From positions 1,364,001 through 1,428,000 of the forward strand of contig JAPEIS010000010.1 in the NCBI GenBank assembly GCA_029531795.1: a stretch of 64,000 bases of DNA, written 5' to 3'. The position numbers were made by a program, and so were the translations under genes. The notes beneath the pieces are model-generated. The model worked only from the letters and a program-made list of their open reading frames with translations. It made no database searches and was not told where the DNA came from. Positions 1 to 11,213 of this stretch are shown piece after piece. This DNA is from Sclerotinia nivalis (taxonomy: Eukaryota > Ascomycota > Leotiomycetes > Helotiales > Sclerotiniaceae). Position 1 is the stretch's first letter. Each line of letters starts with the position of its first letter.

Positions 1-2015
1 CCAGGTGATAGGCCAAGAGATGTCATGCGTAATTTTTGGGCGGCGATCTCGGCTTCTTGCCATGGCTTATTACTGTACGTCGTGGGGGGACAGACGGGTG
101 ACTCGATGGAGATGGGTGGTGGAGCCGGGAAATTGGTTATTATTGACGTGCGGGTGCGGGTGCGGTTGCGAGAATGTCGTTGACTCAGGTTACCTTTGAT
201 TTTAGGGTATTTGACGGGAGATTTACCAGTAGCGTTTGGGCTGTCCGATGGAGATTCGACGACAGGACTAAGGTTATTGTCGCCAGAGAGTTCTTGGGGC
301 TCAGGATTGATAGAATCGATGGTTTCGAATGATGTCATCGAACCAATAGATGTCCTGGAGGCACGGTTTTGATCGTATGGTCCGACGGGATTGTGCGCGG
401 ATTTTCGAAGGACGCGGCGAAATGAAGGATTAGATTGCATGAGAGAGTTTAGCTTCTCAACTTCATTTGACGAGGGATGACGAATGTGGGATCTTGCCGA
501 GTACATAGACGATGTTGCTGTGAGAGGATCCTTAACAGATGGATTGCGGCTAACCGGAGGTTTCATTGCATTTTCGGGTCGACGAGGTTGTGAGAAATTC
601 CTTTGGAGATTAAGGGGAGGTACGTAGAAATCATGTTCTACCGAAGGATCCTTGTAGGAATTGATGATACTTTCGGTTTCATTTGGCGAAAGTTCACCTT
701 CAAGGCGAGGTGAACGATAATATGCAGGGTCAGGCTGCCGGAGAAACTTTTCTTTAGACATGGAGCCATAGGAGGCAGCATTCCATGGTGCTTCAGATGC
801 TACAGCTGTGCTACATGTATCTTCATCTTCAAATTGCGTATCCATAGATTGCCGATTGTTACCCGCGAAGGTTGATGGTTGTTGATAGGTAGCAGTGTGG
901 ATATTGTTGGAATTTTGCTGGAAAGGAACTTGTAGGGTGAGGGTCGGTCTTTCGGGTAAAAGTGGAGAAGGTCCACGTTGGAATACTTCTTCGGTATAAC
1001 CCATAGGAGTTAAAGAATTGTTTTGGGGGCTTTCGGAGGTCATAGCGAGGCCAATATTTTCCGGGATAGCATTCCTTTGGTAGAAAGGATCGGGGCTCGG
1101 TTGGCCTCCTCTTGGATGCATTCGAGCCCCCAAAAATGGCCCTATTGGTGTTGGTCCTCTGGTCGAAACGGAAGCTGGCGATGGTGCTATTGGTTTTGTT
1201 ATTCCGAAGTGTGATTGAGATTTAATGCTCATTGTAGGCTCTTGTTGAAATGGAAGGTATCCACTATCACGATTTGCCTGCCTTTTCCGCCTCATACAGG
1301 CAAACAACAATATAACTACAACTGCCAAGACCACACCACCAACTCCTGCTACAACAATCCCAGCTATTTGGCCAGTCGATAAAACTGGTTTGCTCTTCCC
1401 CTGTGATGAAGTGACACTCGTGGCAGCTGCTGGTTGTGGTACTCCCGTCGACGATTTCGCATCCGTAGTTGAACTTGGAGTAGCTGGAGATGCACTTGTG
1501 CTTAGAGTTGTGGCCGTTGAACCACTAGCACTTGTTGTTGCTACCGGGGCAATTTGTACTATGCTTGCGGAGCCGGATTGTAGAACTAGAGTTGCTGTGA
1601 GAGTGCTGTGTGTATTTGGTAGTGCACTCTTGTCGGAATTGCACATCTCATATGCTTTTAATACTGTATCATCTGCCAGACAAATCAGAAAGATTCATTA
1701 AGCCAACCTCGACAATCACTCACTAGAAGAATCATCTCCATTACAAAAGCCAACACTGGCCTCTGACATTATACATTGTACTGCCCCCTCTCCCACAGTA
1801 TATGTAGACTTGCTCCCATTTTCACATAGGCAATTTAACGTAGGGGTGTCGCCACAAACACTGGTCGGGTAGTTGTCTTGTACAAATGACTCAAAGCAGA
1901 CTTGTGCGCACGAAGGTATAAAACTTGTTACTTGAGATGTTAAAGAAAATTCCGCATTAACACAAGTCGACAATGCGTATATGAGTAGGAGGAGGCTCGA
2001 TGGTAACATTGCCAT
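1..2015 (-). CDS. CFEM-domain single-pass membrane protein, 3' end cut by window edge
   Basis: Seen: from the ATG at 2015 the frame starts with a signal peptide (MAMLPSSLLLLIYALSTC) and a cysteine-rich domain with eight Cys in CFEM order (SCAQVC, SVC, NCLC, QC, FC, then YEMC in exon 2). One intron lies at 1723-1673 (GTGAGT..CAG, 51 bp, phase 1). Exon 2 encodes a Ser/Thr/Ala-rich stalk, one transmembrane helix (about plus positions 1290-1375, GIVVAGVGGVVLAVVVIVIL) followed by MRRKR, and a long polar, Pro/Ser/Asn-rich cytoplasmic tail still open at base 1. Known: CFEM domains are fungal extracellular Cys domains used in haem/iron capture, adhesion or signalling; the type with a TM helix and long tail resembles a surface sensor rather than a GPI protein. 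An in-frame ATG 78 bp upstream (2093) would put 26 polar residues before the signal peptide, so 2015 is preferred. Ligand unknown. Confidence 0.85.
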
Positions 2016-3477
2016 TCTCGGAAACACTGTAGGAGGGCGAATGTCAGCATTGTTTGCGTATATACATCTCCCAAATGCTTCTGAATATTTCAAAACTTCA
2101 TGTGCTCGTGATCATCGAGGTGTTGAGGTCATAATTCTTTGAGTCACTCAATCTGTTGGACACAAAAGCTCCAAGTCGTGGTCTCGAATCAGGTGGCATA
2201 TGTATAAGGAGTAGAAGAGCCAGAAATAGATTCTACTGACCTCAAAGATGGGAAACAAAGCACTTTTCGAGTCGTCCAGCGTCTCATCCATAATTACAAT
2301 ACGAATCTAACTTCAAAGAAATTCATGGCAATGATGATACTAATAGAAGAAAGGAAACAGGGAAATCAAGGAAAAATCCGACAGTAAGGAGATACGTGAG
2401 AAACAGAAGGAAAATATGAAATAATGATGTAGAAAGTTTCCATCAGGAGAAATCAGCAATATGCTCGCAGAATACCGAACACACCCCGCAATGCTACCTT
2501 GAAAGCCAATAAAACTTTTCCAACAGCCGGCTTATGGGCCATACACATGGCGTCACGATTCTCCAGGTACCGCTGGACTCAAGATACATAGCCGCTGCCA
2601 TAATAGGGTGACCCCATGTTTGATGTGGTGATAAGCCTCATTACCTGTATGGTGGATGTTGTCTAGTTCTGCAAGTAAGCGCTGAAGAAATTGACCCTGG
2701 CGGTTACAAGGTTAGATCCACACGTGACCTGACGTGAATCGGATTGAAAACGATGATTGCAATGATTATGCAAAATGTAAGTGCAAAAAAGTAGGCCAAG
2801 TATGTTCCATTGCCGTCTATATTTCTCTACGCACTGTATACCGTGAGTAAAACTGTTTCGAATGAAGGTATAAATAAGTATGTTGATAATTTAATAAAGA
2901 AAGAGATGCTTTGCAGCCGAAATATTTGCAATGCCATATGCTTGAGATTCCCGAATCATTTTACCCACTTAGATGCGGGTATGACTGGAGACCGCAATGT
3001 AGGCCCAGAATCAGTTCATGATAGGTTAATGGCTGAAGTAGGAATGTTCAACAATCCTATTGTTCTTGATTAGAGTATTATTGATTCATTGCATTTGATA
3101 CGTGTCAAATTTTGATTTTGATTTTTTTTTACTAAATCTTGCTGCAGTTTACTAGGTAACACCGCCTTTCCCAATGCGTCATGTTGCAGCTATTTTTGAT
3201 AAAATCATTCATTATGGTCATTTCCTCGTGATTCATCCACGATTAAATCTCAAAGGCATATCTCGCGGCTGTGTCTGCAGCCCAGAACAACCCCAGCTTG
3301 AGCGAATCCGTTGTTAAAAATTATCCTCGTAAGCAAATTGGGCCTCCTGGTCTAACATGAGCTTATGCATATATGCAAACGCCCGCTTTTCCCCCAATTT
3401 TGTGTGTAAAAGGAAGCAAGTGCAGGAAAAGATATGGATGATTGAAGGATCCATATGAAGGATCCATATAAAAATAA
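2016..3477. other. Intergenic, CFEM gene to DBP5
   Basis: Holds the promoter of the leftward CFEM gene and the 3' flank of DBP5. A frame at 2810-3073 is open for 87 codons but starts with TTG and has no family features, so it is not called. No RNA gene or repeat of note was seen, apart from a short direct repeat of GGATCCATAT near 3447-3470. Confidence 0.5.
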
Positions 3478-5042
3478 TCAAGATTGTAAATTGGTACCAG
3501 CACGGCTTGATTTAATGACTTTCTTCACGATTTCCTCCGTCTCATCCCAATCATCTTGGTTGAGCTTGATAAGATCAATGTTATAATGATGTGCGATTCG
3601 GTTGAGTGCATCATAACTCTTTCTGTCGAAAACAAAGCTGATACTGACACCGACACGTCCGAATCTTCCGGTTCGACCAATACGGTGCAGATAGGTCTCT
3701 GGATCGGGCTCTGAATCAGATCGACCCTTCATAGGGATATCATAGTTGATGACCATGGAGACAGATTGAACGTCGATACCTCGGGCAAGAACATTTGTAG
3801 TGATAAGGACCTTCGCCTTTCCCTGTCGGAAATCCTCAAGTACTGTGTCTCGCTCCGAACCTTCAAAAGCTCCGTGAATGGCGGCGACTTTGTGTCCTTC
3901 TGCTGTCAAACGCTCGGCGATGTGACTGGCAGTATCTCTTCGCTGTAATTTCAATCAGTGTGACTATCGTGGAAGTGTGTTATTCATCAAATACCTTCAC
4001 AAAAATGATTGAGGAGCCAATGGTCATCAAACCATAAAGCTTGACCAAAATCTCATACTTTCCGACCTCATTTGGACAATCCATAAACATCTGCTTGATG
4101 CCGGACACAGTAAGTTCATCGCGCTTTAACTTAATCTCATTTGCACGGGGCGAAAATTGCTGAGCGAAGCCGTAAACCTCATCGGGAAAAGTTGCAGAAA
4201 AGAGTAGAATCTGCTCGACTTTAATCATCCTAAAATGAATTAGGGCGTGATACTCAAACGGGGAAAACACCAAACCTACGACTTAACTCGCAAGCACTGA
4301 TCTCCGAGACCTTGCTGATCCAACATGTTGTCCGCCTCATCCAAGCATAGAACCTTCATTTGAGATGCGTTGATAGATCTCCTCTTGATCAAATCCATCA
4401 CGGTACCAGGTGTGCCCACAATAACCATTGCATTTACTGTAGCATTTCGTTCGACCGCACCTGGAATGGCTGCCTGTACAGACAAGCCCTCAACAAATTG
4501 TCCAATACTTCTGATAACACCTTCGATTTGACGAGCAAGCTCACGACTTGGTGCCAGACATAAGGCTTGTGGCGTAGTTGGCTTTGAAAAGTCGAGACGA
4601 GATAGGATGGTGATGACGAACGCGGCAGTCTTTCCAGTGCCTGATTGTGATTGCGCGATCATATTTGTTGGTGGGTTGCCAAGTAAGAGTGGCAGAGCTT
4701 TTTCTTGAATCTTAGAAGGTTTTTTGAAATTCATCGCATAAAGACCTTTGAGAATCAAAGCGTCACTGGTAGGGTTGATCAGCTTAGCTTCTGCAAAAGT
4801 GAAGCTCATACTTACATTCCCAACTGTTCGAATGTCTCTACAGAGTATAAAGGACTGGTTTGATCGCCTTGAATGTCGCTGAGCTTAACCTCAACTTCAT
4901 ATTGACCATCTTGGAGAGTACCACCTCCTAAAGGCTCGGTAGCTCCATCGACTTGTGCGTCCTCCAAAGAGCTTCCCTCATTTTTTTCAGTAGACGGCGA
5001 TGCAACCTCATCTGCCCAAGATGTGCTCTTGGACTCAGACAT
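3478..5042 (-). CDS. DBP5: DEAD-box ATP-dependent RNA helicase DBP5, mRNA export
   Basis: Seen: four exons (5042-4816, 4765-4280, 4229-3995, 3942-3478) separated by introns of 50, 50 and 52 bp; the joined frame gives 470 aa, the usual DBP5 length. Motifs in order: Q-motif region KPSKIQ, Walker [11 protein letters not shown] (113-122), Ia [19 protein letters not shown] at about 218-221, SAT (LFSATF), [10 protein letters not shown], and [11 protein letters not shown]. The polar N-terminus is rich in Ser, Glu and Asp, as in orthologues. Known: Dbp5 acts at the cytoplasmic face of the nuclear pore with Gle1 and Nup159 to strip export factors from mRNA, and also in translation termination. The intron 1 model was chosen because it restores the conserved [17 protein letters not shown] junction; a nearer AG (25-bp intron) gives a stop. 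The exon 2 donor could be GTAGGT (used) or GTCGTA, which changes one residue. Divergent from BZZ1. Confidence 0.96.
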
Positions 5043-5582
5043 TTTGAGGTTGTGGGATTAATATTAAAGGTGAAGATATAGAGAATACGATGTTTCTTTC
5101 TTATAAATAACGATTTGATTGTTGCAAAGGATTGAGATTGAGACATTGTGTAGACGATAAGAGCTGAACTAACTTATAACTGTCTAGCGTGCTTTGTATA
5201 ATTTGCCAATCTACACGTGATTTCATATCAAACAAGACAGCCCTCACTTACCTAATTTCGCCGCTTTAGAAAACGTCTGATTGCCGCCCTTTGATAGCTC
5301 AATGTAATCTGATCGCGCCTGAATCTGAATCCAACCTGCCCAGCCAACCCAACTAATAATAATTAGGTACTAATAAATAACAATAACTCCGTAATTTTGG
5401 CGGGGCATTTATGCGTACGAGTTATTCATTACGGTTATTGTCCTGATGACATATGCCCAAGACCGACCTTCATATTCTTTCATTCTTTACTTCCCTAATC
5501 TAATATGAATCTTTTCACTCTCTCACGTTGCCCATGATCCAACAGATCCCCAGATTACTGACCTATAGTTGTGGTATACATT
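5043..5582. promoter_or_regulatory. Shared divergent promoter of DBP5 and BZZ1
   Basis: 540 bp between the two start codons, genes pointing away from each other. AT-rich, with pyrimidine-rich stretches close to the BZZ1 ATG (5470-5530). No TATA box was identified with confidence. Assignment as a shared promoter rests on gene orientation alone. Confidence 0.55.
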
Positions 5583-7967
5583 ATGGCGGAGGTTGATATT
5601 GCTCCCCAGTTTGGCCTTGAGCTGAAGGTCAGTGAACGCGCATGCTCGCATGTTCTTTTTGACTATTGTCTTATCTGACCCCCGATATGTTCGTTTTTAG
5701 GATGGATTCAAAGCGACCAACAATTGGGTGTCCAATGGCATCGACTGGCTGGACGACATCCAAGCATTCTATCGCGAAAGAAGTGTAATTGAGAAGGAAT
5801 ACAGCGCAAAACTCAATGCTTTAGCAAAGAAGTATTATGAGAAGAAGACGAAGAAGTCAAGCAGTTTAAGTGTCGGCGATACACCTGCTATGACCCCTGG
5901 GTCACTCGAGAGGTTAGGGATATTCTTACTAGAACTAGTCGTGCAACTGTTCACTAACCTTATCGCATGTAGTGCGTCATTAACAACATGGACAACACAA
6001 CTTACCACTCTCGAATCTCGCGCAGCGGAACACGATCGTTTTGGAGGGGAATTGATTACGCAGGTCGCAGAGCCACTGAAAGTACTTGGAGGACGTTACG
6101 AAGAGTTAAGGAAACGCCACGTGGAATATGCGGACAAATTGGAGAAGGAGAGAGATTCTACATATGCGGATGTGCGCAAAATGAAAGGGAAATACGATGC
6201 CGCATGTCAGGAAGTCGAGAACAAACGGAAGAAAACGGAGTCATCATTTGATTATTCAAAGACGAAAGCACAAAATGCATATCAACAACAGATTCTTGAA
6301 ATGCACAACGTCAAAAATAGCTACTTAATCGCCATAAATGTCACCAATAAACAAAAAGAGAAATACTATCATGAGTATATCCCGGACCTTCTCGACAGCT
6401 TACAGGACCTCTTCGAATCGCGCACAATTAAACTCAATGGTATATGGTCACTAGCGGCGCAATTAGAGAAGGGAATGCTAGAACGTAGCACGGAGTTTGC
6501 CAATCACTTATTGACAGAGATCCCAAGAAACCAGCCTTCTCTAGATTGTATGATGTTTGTCAGACATAATGTGGGACCTTGGCAAGAGCCTCCAGACAAG
6601 CCATTTGAACCAAGTCCTGTATGGCACGACGACGATGCGATGATGGTGGGAGATACTGCAAAGGTTTTCCTACGGAACGTTCTTAGTAAGTCTAAGAATC
6701 AACTTGGAGATTTAAGGAGAGAAGTGGATAAGAAGCGACGTGAGGTTGAAAGTATCAAACGTGTGAAGCAGCAAATCAGAGAGGGTAAAGACAAGCGGGA
6801 CGAAGTCGAAGTTGTTAGGGCTATTTTTTCTTTGCAAGAAGAGCTACATCAAGTTGATCACAAGAGGCTCACTGCAGAGGTTGAAACATCCACGATCACG
6901 GCGGCGGTCGGGGATGTCACGTTAGGCTCGAAGAGTCACAACTTCAAATCTCAAACTTTCAAAATACCCACTAATTGCGATTTGTGTGGTGAACGCATAT
7001 GGGGACTTTCAGCAAAGGGATTCGATTGTAGGGATTGTGGGTACACATGTCACAGCAAATGTGAGATGAAAGTTCCAGCCGAATGTCCAGGAGAACAAAC
7101 CAAAGATGAAAAGAAGAAACTAAAGGCAGAACGTCAAGAAGCTGCAAATGCCATGAAAGCTCCAGGCACAGGTCTGGCAGATAGTGTTGCAGAGCTCCCA
7201 ACTATGAGTCGATCCAATACTATGAATTCGTTAAGTTCGGGTTATGCTGCTAGTGCAAACAGATCTCTCTCGGCAAAATCGGCAACTGAGGACACGCCCC
7301 CCGATACGACAGGTGATCGAAGACAGAGTGTAAGTTCGAGTCTCAAGCCGGGAATCCTAAAGAAAAACAGGGTTGTGGCTCCTCCACCAGCAGCGTATAT
7401 TAGCGAATTGCCAGGCAGTGGTGTGATCAATGGATCGGCATCAAATGAACAGAAAGGAAAGATGTTATATGCCTATGACGCTAATGGTAGCGAAGAGGTC
7501 ACTGTAGCTGAGGGCAATGAAGTCATAATCCTCGAACCAGATGGTCAGTCACCCCTACACTCCTGTCTTTTAAAGAACCAACCTGCTAACCCAACCCAGA
7601 CGGTGGCTGGACCAAAATCAAATACGGTTCCAAAGAAGGTCTAGTCCCAACCGCCTATCTCGAAATTCTTCCTCCATCCTCCTCCCACAATCCCACCAAT
7701 AGGCCCGTTTCGATAATCTCTACTTCCGGCTCCTCAATCTCTACAAGCAAAAAGCAAGGCCCAGCCGTCGCACCCAAAAGGGGAGCGAAAAAATTGAAAT
7801 ATGTAGAAGCGCTTTATGAATATACGGCGCAGAGTGAAGCGGAACATAGTATGGTGGAGGGTGAAAGGCTCGTGCTTATTAAGGAGGATCCTGGGGATGG
7901 GTGGGCAGAGGTCGAGAAGGGGGGACATGTGAAGAGTGTGCCGGCAAACTATGTACAGATTGTTTAG
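5583..7967 (+). CDS. BZZ1: F-BAR / C1 / double-SH3 protein, Bzz1 type
   Basis: Seen: four exons (5583-5627, 5701-5912, 5973-7543, 7600-7967), introns of 73, 60 and 56 bp, joined product 731 aa. An F-BAR domain fills roughly residues 1-270 (IDWLDDIQAFYRERSVIEKEY is typical), followed by coiled coil, a C1 zinc finger at about 407-457 (H-x12-C-x2-C pattern, HNF..CDLCGERIWG..CRDCGYTCHSKC), a Ser-rich linker with KPGILKKNR, and two SH3 domains at about 580-635 and 675-731 (ALYEYTAQ..VPANYVQIV). Known: Bzz1 binds WASP/Las17 and curved membrane, and promotes Arp2/3 actin assembly at endocytic patches; filamentous-fungal forms carry the C1 finger. Without the last intron the frame would stop at 7644, inside SH3-1, so the splice is required. 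Intron 2 is a multiple of three with no stop (see findings). Confidence 0.95.
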
Positions 7968-9034
7968 ATGGGTTTGATCGGATTCATTGTTTGATATCGG
8001 ATGGGAATGGGATTTGAGCAGTGTGAATTTGAATTGCGGATTGTGGATTATGGATTATACGTTTCATGGGTAGAAGGGAGGATAAAGCAATTCTGATTGG
8101 GTTGTTGAATGATGCATAAGAGATGGGGATGAGGATGTGCCTCAAAACCCGTAAATTCTTTACCTGCCTAGTACCTAGTACCTAGTAACTATTACCTATG
8201 AAGAAAATGCACATACATCAGACACAAACCTGAACCCGAACCTTCTGTTGTCAAAGAGAAGGCAATAGTAACATGAGTACCGATAAGTATCGAATGCCTC
8301 GTGTATTAGCGTAATAGTTAGATTACCATACAGTAGATTCCGAAAGAGTGAATCAATGGAGTCACATATCATCGATTGAGGAGAGTAACAAAACCTTCAT
8401 TGAAATAGGGGTTGATATAATAAGATGAGATCAGATGAGATAAGAAAAAGTGTGTATTGTTTCATCGAGGATTTCACAGAGATATGGAATAAATACTCCA
8501 TATGTCGTGTATGAAACACAACAGCAAAACTGGAATGTCATTTCAATGTATAAGAGGAAAATGGGAAGGCGAGAGGGGAGAATGAGTTAGGCGAATACCC
8601 CTTTTTGAGAAGCCACGCTTGATTATTAGGAGATAGTTGGATCTGTAATTCTGGGGAAAGTTATTGGATTGTCTAGATTGGTTGAAGATATTAAGGCGGT
8701 TGAAATCACTGTTGTCCGTTATCTGATGCGGCGTATTATTAGATGATAGTCACTTGGTTGTGGGGGTGGATAGGAGGATTAAGGGGGTTATGGGTTTGGA
8801 AGCGGGGATGAGAGGGGAGTAGAGATTTTTACTATAGATATCAAAATACGTCGGTACAGAACATACGCCAACACGAAAACCGGTCACCGTGGCTCAGTGG
8901 AGTCGTCGTTGATTGCACATCTACGAAGCGAATCAAAAGTGACACCTAGAGGTAGTGGCTCTGCTGTCCTTCTTGGCCTCGGCCATGTTTCCTTGAAAAG
9001 TCATGAATTCTTTGTTTTTTTTGATCCTATAATC

Positions 9035-9069
<35 letters not shown>

Positions 9070-9406
9070 GGCAAACAAGTTTCTCGTCTTAACTTTGGCC
9101 TCACTTTATCTTCTGTGAACAGATGAAATCTACAAGACTTGGCAGATGGGGGGAAGCTTCAAGGTGAGCATGTTATTTGTATGTTCAATGGACTTTGGGC
9201 AAATAAAAGGGCTTCATTGGCATAGTTTTTTCTCGAACTAATTCCCTAACGCTCTAGTTCATTCAAGCTATTTAGAAGGACATGAAGCCATTACACTTCA
9301 TAATCAATTGAAACACGGGGGCCGAAAGATCCAGCCAGACGTGTATCTATATGAAACCCTTAAAGCGTCCGGGACAGATGTTGAAATGAAGAAACCAATC
9401 AGCGAA
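7968..9406. other. Intergenic, BZZ1 to coiled-coil gene
   Basis: 3' flanks of two convergent genes. Contains a triple CCTAGTA-type word at about 8167-8190 and a 27-bp poly-T run at 9035-9061. The frame at 8897-9118 crosses the poly-T and is not believed to be coding. A GTGGCTCAGTGG word at about 8889 resembles a tRNA A box, but there is no B box or cloverleaf. Confidence 0.5.
9035..9061. repeat. Poly-T tract, 27 bp
   Basis: An uninterrupted run of 27 T on the plus strand. It could be a microsatellite or the poly-A end of an old retroposed sequence on the minus strand; no target-site duplication was recognised. Confidence 0.9.
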
Positions 9407-9817
9407 TCAATCTTCGGCCGAAGGTTCAGCCTGCGGTGCATCCTGATTTGCATCCTGAAATATCTTTAAAGTAATGTTAGTCTAGCAATAGACAGCTGAC
9501 GGATTTACTCAATTCGAAGAGTCTCACCTTCAAAATAGCCTCTTCGCCAGTACCCGGCCATTTCTCAAGTTCTTCCATACGCTTCTGTAAATCCTCTACT
9601 GTCTTCTGAACATCTGCTTTCTCGAGTTCTTCGATGCGCTTCTGTTGGTCCTGTACTATCTTCTTGAGCTCTGTGACTAGTGCCTCGAGTTTCTTCACTC
9701 GGTCCTCGGTATTGCTTCCCGTTGCGATATTATCGATTGTACGAAACTAATTGGGATGGAATAAGCTGGATGGTTCGTGTGATAAAGGGGGTGTGTAAAG
9801 AGATTTGTACGAACCAT
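9407..9817 (-). CDS. Small coiled-coil protein, about 89 aa
   Basis: Not recognised as a named family. Proposed exons: 9817-9815 (ATG only), 9746-9528, 9454-9407; introns of 68 bp (GTTCGT..TTAG) and 73 bp (GTGAGA..TTTCAG), all phase 0. Seen: residues about 20-65 are a heptad coiled coil (KKLEALVTELKKIV, QKRIEELEK, LQKRMEELEKW) with an internal repeat of QKRxEELEK; the tail is acidic and short (ANQDAPQAEPSAED). The second intron is well supported, because acceptor choice gives a clean stop. The 5' end is less sure: the upstream frame closes at a TAG at 9749-9747 that doubles as an acceptor, and the nearest ATG sits in CCATGG immediately before GTTCGT. A TATA-like stretch lies near 9925. It may be a dimerising partner or a stress-induced small protein; no function can be assigned. 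Confidence 0.5.
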
Positions 9818-11213
9818 GGTTATTGTTCCTACTGTTCTTTCTTTCTTGAAAACGCTTGGGCGAGAGTAAGGAAGGTGTGGTAGAGATAGGATGAGCAACT
9901 TTGGTGCACAGGCGACTCAATCGCATATATAGCTTAATGGTAGCATGAAGATAGTGGGGTTGTTCTCTCAAGTATACACAATCAGAGTACGAGTAGTATA
10001 CACAAGACCTGTAAGCTATTATCGAGCCTAATAAGAATTTTCTATTGCCAAGATGTTTAGGCACGAGGAACTAGGTCTGAGAATCGAGTGATCATAAGAT
10101 GCGATAATAAAACCTGATCTAATGGCGAACTGGGGGGTGAGGGCATGCTCTCTGCATCAGGGCGAATCATACCTTGTGGTGTTGGAAACACTATGTACAT
10201 GCATGAATTCCCGGATGTGGGAAATGAGGTAACATGATGTTTCGCCAGCACTCGGTACTATGTAGTCGCACAACGTCATTCATTCTCATGATCTGCATTG
10301 TTACCAATACAAGTGATAACACTGCAGAAGTTGTGACTCTGCATAGATGATAATGATGCCCAAGTAGCTGAATTGATTAAATTCTTTCAGCTCTGTCTTT
10401 GGCACCTGTGTATCCAATAGTCCGGAATGGCAGATTAGATGTGAAAGCTTTCAATCTTCGAAAACGATTTACGTGTTTGAATAGTTTGAATGTTCCTAAT
10501 GATTCGTATGTTTCAAATGTTTTGTATGTTCCAGATAATTTGAATATTCAAAATGTTTTGCATATTCCAAACGATTTGATAGTTCAAAAGATCCTGATAT
10601 ATAAATCGATCGAGAAGTTCAAGAATCTTTTATTATCGGACTACAGTGCGGACTATTAGAAACCCTGGTCTTTGCAACACCAATATCGGGCAATATTTGA
10701 AATATTCCAAGGAACTGGTTGGCACCTAACTCAATTCATCTATAAGAATTCGTCTGAACACACCAGCTTTACAGACGAGCATCCTCTTTGAAACATGAAC
10801 TTGGCAGCATTCACGTTTGTAATATATTAATCGAATATCAAAAAATGTTGTGCCAAGTGAGTATGCAGCTTCAGCGCGGATATTCCTAAGTAGAAGAACA
10901 CCTGTGAAACCTCACAGTAGCAGCTGATCCAAAATCTGCTACCAAAAAATGTTGCACCAAATGAAAGTAACAGTATCAACCACAACAGTGTGATATTGCC
11001 ATTTGGTATGAGGCACGAAAATGATATTTTTTTGGTTACCCTGGGCTGTGACTGAGTTTGACACTACAGTAATATACGGACTCCTGGTTGTGATTTCTTA
11101 TATCGTAAGTATTTCCTGTCAAAGTTAACGATACTACCTTTAAAATACAACTTACTTTCCTTTTACTTTTAGTTTCGCTTCATTTCTATTCTCCTTTCAA
11201 TTGAATAAGCAAA
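9818..11213. other. Intergenic between divergent coiled-coil and orphan genes
   Basis: Promoter DNA for both neighbours, plus an 18-bp-period repeat at about 10486-10594 listed separately. The frame at 10399-10659 begins with TTG, and its six-residue periodicity simply mirrors the DNA repeat. The last 120 bp before the ATG at 11214 are T/C-rich, as in many fungal 5' UTRs. Confidence 0.5.
10486..10690. repeat. Degenerate 18-bp-period tandem repeat, copy 1
   Basis: About six degenerate units of the form TTTGAATGTTCCAAATGA between 10486 and 10594, followed by a unique tail with GGACTATTA near 10650. A second copy with the same order of unit array and GGACTATTA tail lies at 32938-33090, so the two look like diverged members of one dispersed repeat family. 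Confidence 0.7.

Noticed and set aside
2810..3073. 87-codon frame between CFEM gene and DBP5
   Set aside because: Non-ATG start, no family features, AT-driven composition.
8880..8960. tRNA-like A box (GTGGCTCAGTGG)
   Set aside because: No B box (GGTTCGAATCC type) follows at the right distance and no cloverleaf can be drawn.
10399..10659. 86-codon frame with six-residue periodicity
   Set aside because: Begins with TTG; the periodicity reflects the 18-bp DNA repeat, a second copy of which is not open.
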